From assembly GCA_934376955.1 (NCBI GenBank), contig CAKRPJ010000012.1, positions 1-59,706 of the forward strand: 59,706 nucleotides of DNA, in the 5' to 3' direction. Numbering within the stretch: the first letter of the stretch is position 1; every line of letters starts with the position of its first letter. Origin of the DNA: CAKRPJ01 sp934376955 (lineage in GTDB: Bacteria > Bacillota > Clostridia > Lachnospirales > Lachnospiraceae). Below the pieces are notes generated by a model, which was not told the DNA's origin, searched no databases, and worked only from the letters and a program-made list of their open reading frames with translations. A program made the translations under genes and the position numbers. Positions 26,149 to 32,684 of this stretch are shown piece by piece.

Positions 26149-26469
26149 ATGGCTGAATTGATTATCACTGCTGCAAATTTTGAAAATGAGGTTATGCATT
26201 CCGAAAAACCGATCCTGATTGATTTCTATGCTGACTGGTGCGGGCCGTGCCAGATGCTTGCACCCGTAGTGCATGAGATCGCAAAGGAAAATGCCGGAGT
26301 CATTAAGGTGGGTAAGATCAACGTAGATGAGCAGATGGAGCTTGCCAGAAAGTTCCGGGTATTCAGCATTCCCACACTGGTGCTCTTTAAGGAAGGAAAG
26401 GCAGTATCCAGCTTGGTTGGCTTCCATGGAAAAGAGGAGATAGAGGAGATGCTTAAAAGCGCGAAATAG
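26149..26469 (+). CDS. trxA: Thioredoxin
   Basis: A 106-residue thioredoxin, a cytosolic dithiol reductant. The active site is DWCGPCQ with Cys 31 and Cys 34, and the cis-Pro loop is FSIPTLVLF. AAAGGAG lies eight bases before ATG 26149; the longer in-frame extension is not thioredoxin-like. No thioredoxin reductase is adjacent. The leader (25969-26148) has a TTGACA at about 26000 and a GCATC/GATGC hairpin near 26080, so its expression may be regulated. Confidence 0.95.
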   Translation: MAELIITAANFENEVMHSEKPILIDFYADWCGPCQMLAPVVHEIAKENAGVIKVGKINVDEQMELARKFRVFSIPTLVLFKEGKAVSSLVGFHGKEEIEEMLKSAK

Positions 26470-26528
26470 ATAGATGAGAGGATCAGAAAAACGGTGAAAC
26501 CGTATTGCATGGATCGTGCTGAAAAGAT

Positions 26529-26554
26529 TGAGCTGGGGCCAAAGCCCCAGCTCA
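26529..26554. terminator. Bidirectional terminator between trxA and the dehydrogenase gene
   Basis: TGAGCTGGGGC, loop CAAA, GCCCCAGCTCA: a perfect 11 bp stem. ATTATTTT follows on the plus strand and ATCTTTT on the minus strand, so it can serve both convergent genes. Confidence 0.85.
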
Positions 26555-27643
26555 TTATTTTGATCTGACATAAGTATTCAACGCATGAACACAATACTCA
26601 TTATAGGGATATTTATCAGTCGTTACATATCCGGCCGGAGCATCAATCAGCTGCGGGATGCGGTTTATGATGGTGGCACAGGTCATTTCCACGGTTGCCG
26701 GACGATTAACGGAAACAGTAGTTTCCGGTTCCCCGATAAAGGTCCAGTCGTTGCGGTCAAATTCATCCGGTGCGAATACCTTACCTACACATTCCGTTAC
26801 AAGGGTGATGCCTTCCTCTGTTTCTGTTGTTACAACTGCACGCATACCGGTAGGATCACCGGCCTTGATCGTTTCATTTAAGGTTGTGGAGAAAAGATCC
26901 TCGGAGTGAGTAGTTGGATAGCATTTCTGTGTCTGGGAGATAATATGAAGGTTCATCTTACTGCAGAGCCAGCCGTTCTGATTCCACATATAAGATGGTA
27001 CATAACGTCCGCTTTCGATAAGCTCCTTCAACTCATCCGGTGACATAGTGTTGATATTTGCAATTTCTTTTTCAAATCGTTCCGGAGTAAAGCCTGCTCC
27101 ATGACCCTCGGCAAGAGCAATACCGTAATCTTCAACATTATACCAGCTGCTGCCTAGAATCTTTGTTATCTTAAAGGAGGAGCCGGCAAGATTGGTGACC
27201 ATAGTACCCCATACAAGATCACAGTAGCCAACGCCGGTCAGAGTGCAATTTCCTTTTTTCGCGAGCTCATCCAATTTGTGGGTGAGAGCCGGAGAAGAAT
27301 TCCACGGATACAGCGCTTCCTCACAGGTAGTAATGGCATTGATGCCATGCTTTGCACAGATCGTAAAGATATCTTCAAGCTCTGCAACGGTACTTCTGGT
27401 GGCGATGATGCAGACATCCGGCTTTAAGCTTCCGAGAAGTTCATCAGCCTGACGGGAATCAGAGATCCTGATACCGGTTTCCGGATAACCATCCCCCACA
27501 ATTTCTGCTGCATCTTTTCCAAGAATGGCAGGGTTCATATCAAAAGCAGCAACCAATTCTGCACCCTTTTCAATTGCATATCGGATCAGATATTTACCCA
27601 TTTTACCACAGCCGTATTGAGCGAATGTAATTTTTCTTTCCAT
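26555..27643 (-). CDS. NAD(P)-dependent amine dehydrogenase-like enzyme
   Basis: A 362-residue oxidoreductase with an N-terminal Rossmann domain like dihydrodipicolinate reductase (YGCGKMGKYLIRYAIEKGAE, then ITTCEEALYPW). The C-terminal part resembles 2,4-diaminopentanoate dehydrogenase and related amine dehydrogenases from amino-acid-fermenting Clostridia. These enzymes oxidise or form an amino group with NAD(P). AAGGAGG precedes ATG 27643. A MerR regulator is divergent and probably controls it. No other ornithine-fermentation genes are present, so the substrate stays open. Confidence 0.7.
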   Translation of the reverse strand: MERKITFAQYGCGKMGKYLIRYAIEKGAELVAAFDMNPAILGKDAAEIVGDGYPETGIRISDSRQADELLGSLKPDVCIIATRSTVAELEDIFTICAKHGINAITTCEEALYPWNSSPALTHKLDELAKKGNCTLTGVGYCDLVWGTMVTNLAGSSFKITKILGSSWYNVEDYGIALAEGHGAGFTPERFEKEIANINTMSPDELKELIESGRYVPSYMWNQNGWLCSKMNLHIISQTQKCYPTTHSEDLFSTTLNETIKAGDPTGMRAVVTTETEEGITLVTECVGKVFAPDEFDRNDWTFIGEPETTVSVNRPATVEMTCATIINRIPQLIDAPAGYVTTDKYPYNEYCVHALNTYVRSK

Positions 27644-27787
27644 AAAGAATACCTCCTTGATCAAGATGAGTGTTTGCCGGATCTACTTTGCTGATATAAT
27701 TTTACACCTTATAGTAAATATAAAGTCAAGAGGGGTTTGATGTTCCCGGAATTCTTTGCTAAAATCAGAAGGAGAGGAGGGATTACA

Positions 27788-28624
27788 ATGAGAAATACAC
27801 TTTTAAAGATCGGTGAGATGGCCGAGCTTAACCATGTCAGTACACAGACATTAAGACTTTATTCTAAGAATAAGCTTTTGGAGCCTCAATATATGGATCC
27901 GGAAACGGGCTACCGGTATTATACGCTGGAACAGTGTGCAAAGCTGGATCTGATCCGCGCCCTGAAAAGCTGCCATCTGCCGCTGGGAAAGATCCGCGAG
28001 ATATTTGAGCTTTCATCGGAGGAACGATTACTGCAGGTACTTGAGGAACAGATCGGCGCTTTATCGGAGGAGATCTATAATTCTTCAGTAAGCAGGAATA
28101 ATTTGCTTCGCATCCGTAGAAATATTCAGACGCTGAATGCGCTGCCGCCGTTTGGACAAGTGTTTTTTGAGTATGTACCCGAGCGAAAGCTGGATGTGCA
28201 GGATACGGAGTTTGACTTCTTTTCCCAAGGTTATCAGGGATATGAAAATATGCTCCGCCACATGCAGAATTATCTTCATGAAAAAAAGCTTCCTCCGTCC
28301 TATTTTATCAATGTCGGCACGATCATGGATAAAGAACATTTTATGGAGGGAACGTATACATCGCAGACGGCATTTATATTTGTCGACGATCTGTACCCGG
28401 ACACCGGAAGTATACGTACACTACCGCAGAGTATGTATCTGTCCGTGGCTTCGGACAATACGTCTTTGGAAGCAGAGTATGCAAACAGATTGTATGAGGA
28501 GATGACAAGACAGGATATGATCCCCTCCGGTGACTATATCTGTGAGGTTCTCACTCAATTCCCGCTGGATCATTCGGAGCATCTGATCTACAAGATCCAG
28601 ATACCGGTACGGCGCAGATCGTAG
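27788..28624 (+). CDS. MerR family transcription regulator
   Basis: A 278-residue regulator. The N-terminal MerR winged helix and wing (about 4-72) read LLKIGEMAELNHVSTQTLRL and GYRYYTLEQCAKLDLIRAL. A coiled-coil (about 80-125) and a GyrI-like effector-binding domain follow. GAGGAGGG precedes ATG 27788. It is divergent from the amine-dehydrogenase-like gene with about 145 bases between starts, a usual layout for a regulator with its target. MerR proteins of this length bind small molecules such as drugs. Confidence 0.9.
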   Translation: MRNTLLKIGEMAELNHVSTQTLRLYSKNKLLEPQYMDPETGYRYYTLEQCAKLDLIRALKSCHLPLGKIREIFELSSEERLLQVLEEQIGALSEEIYNSSVSRNNLLRIRRNIQTLNALPPFGQVFFEYVPERKLDVQDTEFDFFSQGYQGYENMLRHMQNYLHEKKLPPSYFINVGTIMDKEHFMEGTYTSQTAFIFVDDLYPDTGSIRTLPQSMYLSVASDNTSLEAEYANRLYEEMTRQDMIPSGDYICEVLTQFPLDHSEHLIYKIQIPVRRRS

Positions 28625-28666
28625 GGGAGATGTATTCCGGCTGACCGGGGTTTTTAAGCTGCTAAA

Positions 28667-28694
28667 TGAGGCGGAGGATAATCCGCTTGCCTCA
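28667..28694. repeat. Hairpin after the MerR gene
   Basis: TGAGGC...GCCTCA with inner GGAT/ATCC pairs. No T-run follows. The gap 28625-28825 otherwise holds the promoter of the ATPase gene. Confidence 0.5.
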
Positions 28695-28753
28695 TGCGGA
28701 CAGTAGAATTTACTTTTGAAGGTATCAGCCGATCTCCTGTCCCAAGGTCAAAA

Positions 28754-28783
28754 TTGACAAGCCAACTAAAAAAATGATATAGT
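28754..28783 (+). promoter_or_regulatory. Promoter of the ATPase/HNH operon
   Basis: TTGACA at 28754-28759, an 18-base spacer and TATAGT at 28778-28783. It lies 42 bases before the ATPase start and its -10 part falls in the direct repeat that recurs at 30876. Confidence 0.7.
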
Positions 28784-28813
28784 TAAGGCAATAAAGAAAG
28801 ATGTTCATTGAAA
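28765..28813 (+). repeat. Direct repeat R1 flanking the defence pair
   Basis: Shares a 22 bp identical core (AAAATGATATAGTTAAGGCA plus AT, 28771-28792) and a diverged tail ending TTCATTGAAA or CTCATTGAAA with 30870-30915. R1 lies in the operon promoter and leader; R2 covers the end of the HNH gene. Confidence 0.8.
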
Positions 28814-28825
28814 GGTGGCGAAGTC

Positions 28826-30193
28826 ATGTGTGAATTCAACATTAAAGAGTTGAGTCTGACCAATTATAGAAGATTTGAAGACAAAAAGTTTACGTTAAAT
28901 CCCAGAATGAATGTATTTGCAGGGAAAAACGGTTCAGGAAAGACAACCGTATTGGAAGCTGTAAATGTATTGTTGGGAGCATATCTTGCTGCCTACAAAA
29001 CCTATGTTCCTTCACGTTTCGTATATAATATAAAATCAACGGATGCCAGGCAGAAGGCCCAGATTTCTGAGGATCATACGATTTTTACAACCGGAACAAT
29101 TTCGCAGTATCCATGTAAGATCAGCTGCAGAGCAAAATGGGATAACAAAATAGAGCCCATAGAATTTCAACGTGTCATATTAAAAGAAGATGCAAGAACA
29201 AAATTCGGCGGTTCGAATCCGATGCAGCCAACAGTAATTGCATGGGAAAAAGAAATATCAAAGGCAGATCACTCAGACAGTCAGGTAATCCTGCCTCTGG
29301 TTCTCTATCTCAGTTCAGCACGACTGTGGAAAGATGGAAACAAAAAAACACAGAAAAAGGGAGTATTCAGCAGGACAGATGCATATAGTCACTGTCTGGA
29401 TGCACAGCATGGATTGGACGTTGCATTTCGTTACATTGATACCTTGAAAGCAGTTGCAGTGGAAGAAAACAGCGGGAAGCTTTTCCCTGCATACGAAGCC
29501 ATTCTGCAGGCAGTAAATGAAGCGTTTGCAGAAGAACTTCAACCCGGAGAAGAAATTATTTTTTCAACTAAATTTGAAGATGACATGATCGCACTCAGGA
29601 CGGCAGAGGGAACGATTTTGCCATTTCAGATGCTGAGTGATGGCTATCGAAATGTAATTAAAATCATTCTTGATATTGCCGTTAGAATGTGTATTTTAAA
29701 TCCGTATTTAAAAGCAGACGCATTGAAACAGACCCCCGGAGTCGTTTTGATCGATGAAGTGGATTTAAGTCTGCATCCCACATGGCAAAGGCGTATCATT
29801 GGTATCCTGAAAGAACAATTTCCGAGAATCCAATTTATCTGTGCTACCCATTCACCATTTATTATCCAGTCGCTGGAGCATGGAGAATTGATAACCTTAG
29901 ATCATCCACTTGACAGTGAATATTCAGGAGAAGGAATCGAGGATATTGCCGAGGATATAATGGGCGTTACGATGGTTCAATACAGCGAAAAGAAAAGAAA
30001 AATGTATGAAGCTGCAGACGAGTATTACAAGGAGCTGAAGAATGGGGCTACCAAAGCAGACATGGAGAGACTTGAGGAGAAACTTACCAGACTAGAAGCT
30101 GAATACAGTGATAATCCGGCTTACTTAGCCCTGATCCGACAGAAATATACGGTGAAACGATGGGAAGTGGAACACAATGAGACCGATAAATAA
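28826..30193 (+). CDS. Septu PtuA-like AAA/ABC ATPase (anti-phage)
   Basis: A 455-residue ATPase of the SMC/ABC-like AAA group used by Septu and related defence systems. Walker A is FAGKNGSGKTTVLEA (about 32-46), an ABC-signature-like stretch is MLSDGYRN, Walker B is GVVLIDEVDLSLHP, and the H-loop is CATHSPFIIQS. The insert between Walker A and signature is several hundred residues long, with a coiled-coil tail near the C-terminus (MERLEEKLTRLEAE). ATG 28826 follows AAAGGTGG; the in-frame TTG 28808 is less likely. The HNH gene overlaps its end by 17 bases. In Septu, ATPase and HNH nuclease form one complex that degrades nucleic acid on infection. No retron reverse transcriptase is seen nearby, which favours plain Septu. 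Confidence 0.8.
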   Translation: MCEFNIKELSLTNYRRFEDKKFTLNPRMNVFAGKNGSGKTTVLEAVNVLLGAYLAAYKTYVPSRFVYNIKSTDARQKAQISEDHTIFTTGTISQYPCKISCRAKWDNKIEPIEFQRVILKEDARTKFGGSNPMQPTVIAWEKEISKADHSDSQVILPLVLYLSSARLWKDGNKKTQKKGVFSRTDAYSHCLDAQHGLDVAFRYIDTLKAVAVEENSGKLFPAYEAILQAVNEAFAEELQPGEEIIFSTKFEDDMIALRTAEGTILPFQMLSDGYRNVIKIILDIAVRMCILNPYLKADALKQTPGVVLIDEVDLSLHPTWQRRIIGILKEQFPRIQFICATHSPFIIQSLEHGELITLDHPLDSEYSGEGIEDIAEDIMGVTMVQYSEKKRKMYEAADEYYKELKNGATKADMERLEEKLTRLEAEYSDNPAYLALIRQKYTVKRWEVEHNETDK

Positions 30194-30887
30194 GGGGACG
30201 GCTCCAAATAAAATATATAAGAAATATGGCGATGCTGTCCCGGATCTGACGGATCGTATCGGTACATATTGCTCTTATTGTGGAATGGAAATAAGCCATG
30301 TGCCAGAGGTGGAACATAAGAAATCAAAAACCAGGGGCGGAGAGTTGACTGCCTGGGATAATTTGCTCTTGTCGTGTAAATATTGTAATACACGAAAAAA
30401 AGATGAAGTGACTCCGGATTCGGCAAAGAATTATCTATGGCCGGATGAGTATAACGTAGCTCTCGCATATTGCTATAAAAGCGGAATTCCGGCGATCAAT
30501 GAAGAAAAGCTAATGCAAATGGATCCAACGGGAAATGTTTATACAAAAGCGAAAAAGTTATTTGACTTAGTAAAACTGAGCCATATACCTCAAAAAGGAG
30601 AAAAAGATCGGCGCTTCGGGAAAAGAATGGAAGTATATAAGATGGCAAAGGATTCATTGCAAGACTGGGACAAGATGAAAAACGAACCAGAGGAAGTTGC
30701 TTCTGTCATGAAAAAGAGTATTGTAAATTTAGCAAGATACAGTGGTTTCTTTTCTGTATGGATGGAGGTGTTCTCAGAAGAACCGGAGATTTTGACTGTA
30801 CTTATAAAGGCATTCCCGGGAACCGAAGCGGGATATTATGATGAAAATGGTCATGTAAAAGACAGGCTGACTAAGAAAATGATATAG
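30177..30887 (+). CDS. Septu PtuB-like HNH endonuclease (anti-phage)
   Basis: A 236-residue HNH nuclease. The core (about residues 28-82) reads CSYCGMEI, then VEHKKSKTRGG with the metal/catalytic His, then WDNLLLSCKYCNTRKKDE; the two Cys pairs form the structural zinc site. The rest is helical and probably binds the ATPase. Overlap with the upstream ATPase gene and matching size identify a PtuA/PtuB-like pair. The last codons (Lys-Met-Ile-stop) lie in direct repeat R2, so the 3' end of the gene coincides with a duplication junction. Confidence 0.8.
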   Translation: MRPINKGTAPNKIYKKYGDAVPDLTDRIGTYCSYCGMEISHVPEVEHKKSKTRGGELTAWDNLLLSCKYCNTRKKDEVTPDSAKNYLWPDEYNVALAYCYKSGIPAINEEKLMQMDPTGNVYTKAKKLFDLVKLSHIPQKGEKDRRFGKRMEVYKMAKDSLQDWDKMKNEPEEVASVMKKSIVNLARYSGFFSVWMEVFSEEPEILTVLIKAFPGTEAGYYDENGHVKDRLTKKMI

Positions 30888-30915
30888 TTAAGGCAATGAA
30901 AAATGCTCATTGAAA
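30870..30915 (+). repeat. Direct repeat R2 flanking the defence pair
   Basis: The 22 bp core at 30876-30897 is identical to 28771-28792, and the flanks are about 80 percent alike. It has TATAGT at 30883-30888 but only AAGACA at the -35 position, so it would be a poor promoter for the TetR fragment downstream. The 30888-30982 gap holds nothing else except a TTTGATTCGGTTAAAC stretch that resembles the start of the dispersed element. Confidence 0.8.
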
Positions 30916-30982
30916 TAAGTAAAAATATCAAATTGCGATCAAATTTTATTTGATTCGGTTAAACTATGCCTGTGGGGGAGCT

Positions 30983-31138
30983 ATGTTTAAGTTTACACGA
31001 AAAGCGATTATAGAATCCTTTATGGAGCTTCTGCAGAAGAAAACTCTGGATAAGATTACGGTGAAGGAGGTCATTGAATCTGCAGAGATCAACAGAAACA
31101 CGTTTTACTACTATTATAAGGAGCCGCAAAATAACTGA
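30983..31138 (+). pseudogene. TetR family regulator, N-terminal fragment
   Basis: A 51-residue frame with a good GGGGGAG site, covering only the TetR helix-turn-helix (FTRKAIIESFMELLQKK, ITVKEVIESAEINRNTFYYY). Normal members have 180-220 residues. The frame ends inside a strong palindromic terminator, so the ligand-binding domain has been lost and replaced by the neighbour's terminator. It is probably a remnant; a mini-DNA-binding protein is a less likely alternative. Confidence 0.75.
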
Positions 31139-31163
31139 AATTACAGTTGTTTTGCAGCTCCTT
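31118..31163. terminator. Palindromic bidirectional terminator
   Basis: AAGGAGC-CGCAAAA-AACTG pairs with CAGTT-TTTTGCA-GCTCCTTT across AAATTA. It ends the HD-domain gene on the minus strand and contains the stop codon of the TetR fragment. Confidence 0.8.
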
Positions 31164-31167
31164 TGTG

Positions 31168-31647
31168 TTATGCAATGGAAACCTGCGGTACGGTATAGTG
31201 CCGGAAAAGATCGGTGCAGGTAGCACATTTGTCGGCAAGGGTGAGGATCCAAGCTTCTCTTGAGGTCGGAAGGATCGGGTACAGGGGGAACATGTGGCTG
31301 GAGATTGCGTCACAGACCCTTATATCGACATTGGGGATGATCTCCCGGACCGCCGCAATAGAGTCTTTTGGATGTCCCTTAAGGCATTGGTAATTGGAAG
31401 AAAATTTTTCCCTTCGTCCGATGATGCCAAGATCATGGGCCAGTGCGGCGATAATTAGCGTTGCCAGATTCAGCTTTATATGAAAAAGACTCAGAAGCTG
31501 ATAAAATGCAATACAAAACAGCGCCACATTGATTGAGTGGGAAGCTACATCTGTGCGAAAATGATGCTTTTGATCTTTTGCATTTGCAAATTGGTTGCTT
31601 TCAAGAATACGATGCCCGTATGTAATGAGTAATTCAGAACGATTCAT
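31168..31647 (-). CDS. HD-domain phosphohydrolase-like protein
   Basis: A 159-residue small HD protein. The metal-binding residues are His in DVASHSINVAL, the HD pair in AALAHDLGIIGRREKF and the late Asp in LTLADKCAT. Such proteins are phosphodiesterases or nucleotidohydrolases; the substrate is unknown. ATG 31647 follows AAAGGACT. The longer in-frame version is not supported. It faces the TetR fragment and shares the terminator. A KHPKDS-like loop (GHPKDSIAAV) is typical of clostridial HD proteins of unknown role. Confidence 0.8.
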   Translation of the reverse strand: MNRSELLITYGHRILESNQFANAKDQKHHFRTDVASHSINVALFCIAFYQLLSLFHIKLNLATLIIAALAHDLGIIGRREKFSSNYQCLKGHPKDSIAAVREIIPNVDIRVCDAISSHMFPLYPILPTSREAWILTLADKCATCTDLFRHYTVPQVSIA

Positions 31648-31782
31648 TTTAGTCCTTTCATTAAGTACAGTGTTAAAATGTGACATACTGATGATACTGC
31701 AATAGAACAAGGATGTCAAGAAAGATTAACAATATTAACAATAAATTTACCTTTCTTTTCCGACAGGATATGGTAAAATATT

Positions 31783-31832
31783 AGTCAAGCGGATATTCGC
31801 AATTGAAGCAGGGGACTTACTTGATTCGGTTA
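31783..31832 (-). repeat. Dispersed element, 50 bp internally deleted copy
   Basis: The reverse complement joins the first ~35 bases of the 163 bp element directly to its last ~22 bases. The joint is ATTGCGAA, which occurs in both halves of the full element, so deletion between these 8 bp repeats explains this form exactly. It lies in the 5' leader of the TraX gene, and an upstream ATG inside it would only add repeat-derived residues to that protein. Confidence 0.8.
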
Positions 31833-31856
31833 AATCATAAATGGGAGGAAGTTTTT

Positions 31857-32645
31857 GTGACAAATGACAGAAACAAAACGATACCGGAGCTTCCGAAGGG
31901 GAAAACGGAGTTTAATATCAGTGCGGCGCTGCTCCATATCATAGCGATGGCGCTTATGCTGATGGATCATCTTTGGGCAACTCTATTGCCGGCACAGGAC
32001 TGGCTGACATGCGCCGGACGGCTTGCTTTTCCGATCTTTGCCTTTATGACTGTGGAGGGGTATTTTCATACCCGCAGCTTTAAAAAATACATTTTGCGGC
32101 TGCTCCTGTTCGCCGTTTTGTCGGAAATTCCCTTTGATCTGATGTACGGCGGAACATGGTTTTATCCGGTTCATCAGAATGTGATCTGGACATTTTTGAT
32201 CGGACTTTCCGGGATACACCTGATGGAAGCCGCACGAAAAAAGAAAAAGCTCTGGCTGTTTCTTCCGGTTTCTGCATTAGTCGTTCTCGCCGGCGTGATA
32301 CTCGGAACGATATGTATGGTAGATTATTATGGCGCCGGTGTGCTTATGGTCTTTATTTTTTATTTCTTCCGGGGACGGAAGTGGTGGTGTCTGGCGGGAC
32401 AGCTTCTTACTCTCTACTGGGTAAATGTGGAGCTGCTGGGAGGCTTGATGTATCCGATACGCCTGTTTGGAATAGATATTGAGCTCTGTCAGCAGGGGTT
32501 TGCATTGCTGGCGCTGATCCCGATCTGGCTGTATCGCGGACGGCAGGGATATCACAGCAAGGCGTTCCAGCTAAGCTGCTACGCATTTTATCCTGTCCAC
32601 ATGCTGATTCTTGTGCTGATATTGAATTATGTGAATTCTTTCTAA
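31857..32645 (+). CDS. TraX family membrane protein
   Basis: A 262-residue membrane protein of the TraX family (about eight helices), named for the F-plasmid pilin acetylase. Segments ALLHIIAMALMLMDHLWATL, GRLAFPIFAFMTVEGYFHTR and the late YPVHMLILVLI are typical. Chromosomal clostridial members are not linked to conjugation and may acylate surface molecules. The GTG start at 31857 is chosen because GGAGGA lies seven bases upstream; an ATG at 31803 would translate the dispersed element. The LuxR-type membrane regulator follows 39 bases later. Confidence 0.85.
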   Translation: MTNDRNKTIPELPKGKTEFNISAALLHIIAMALMLMDHLWATLLPAQDWLTCAGRLAFPIFAFMTVEGYFHTRSFKKYILRLLLFAVLSEIPFDLMYGGTWFYPVHQNVIWTFLIGLSGIHLMEAARKKKKLWLFLPVSALVVLAGVILGTICMVDYYGAGVLMVFIFYFFRGRKWWCLAGQLLTLYWVNVELLGGLMYPIRLFGIDIELCQQGFALLALIPIWLYRGRQGYHSKAFQLSCYAFYPVHMLILVLILNYVNSF

Positions 32646-32684
32646 ATACTAAATATATTAATAGAACGAAAGGAGGGAGGAAAC

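Noticed and set aside
29205..29220. GGTTCGAATCC, resembling a tRNA T-loop
   Set aside because: It lies in the ATPase coding sequence and no acceptor or anticodon stem surrounds it.
28754..30915. Retron (Ec78-like) containing the ATPase/HNH pair
   Set aside because: No reverse transcriptase frame or msr/msd-like structure is seen around the pair, so plain Septu is preferred.
31803..31856. Upstream ATG for the TraX protein adding 18 residues
   Set aside because: Those codons come from the dispersed element; the GTG at 31857 has the ribosome binding site and the family-like start.
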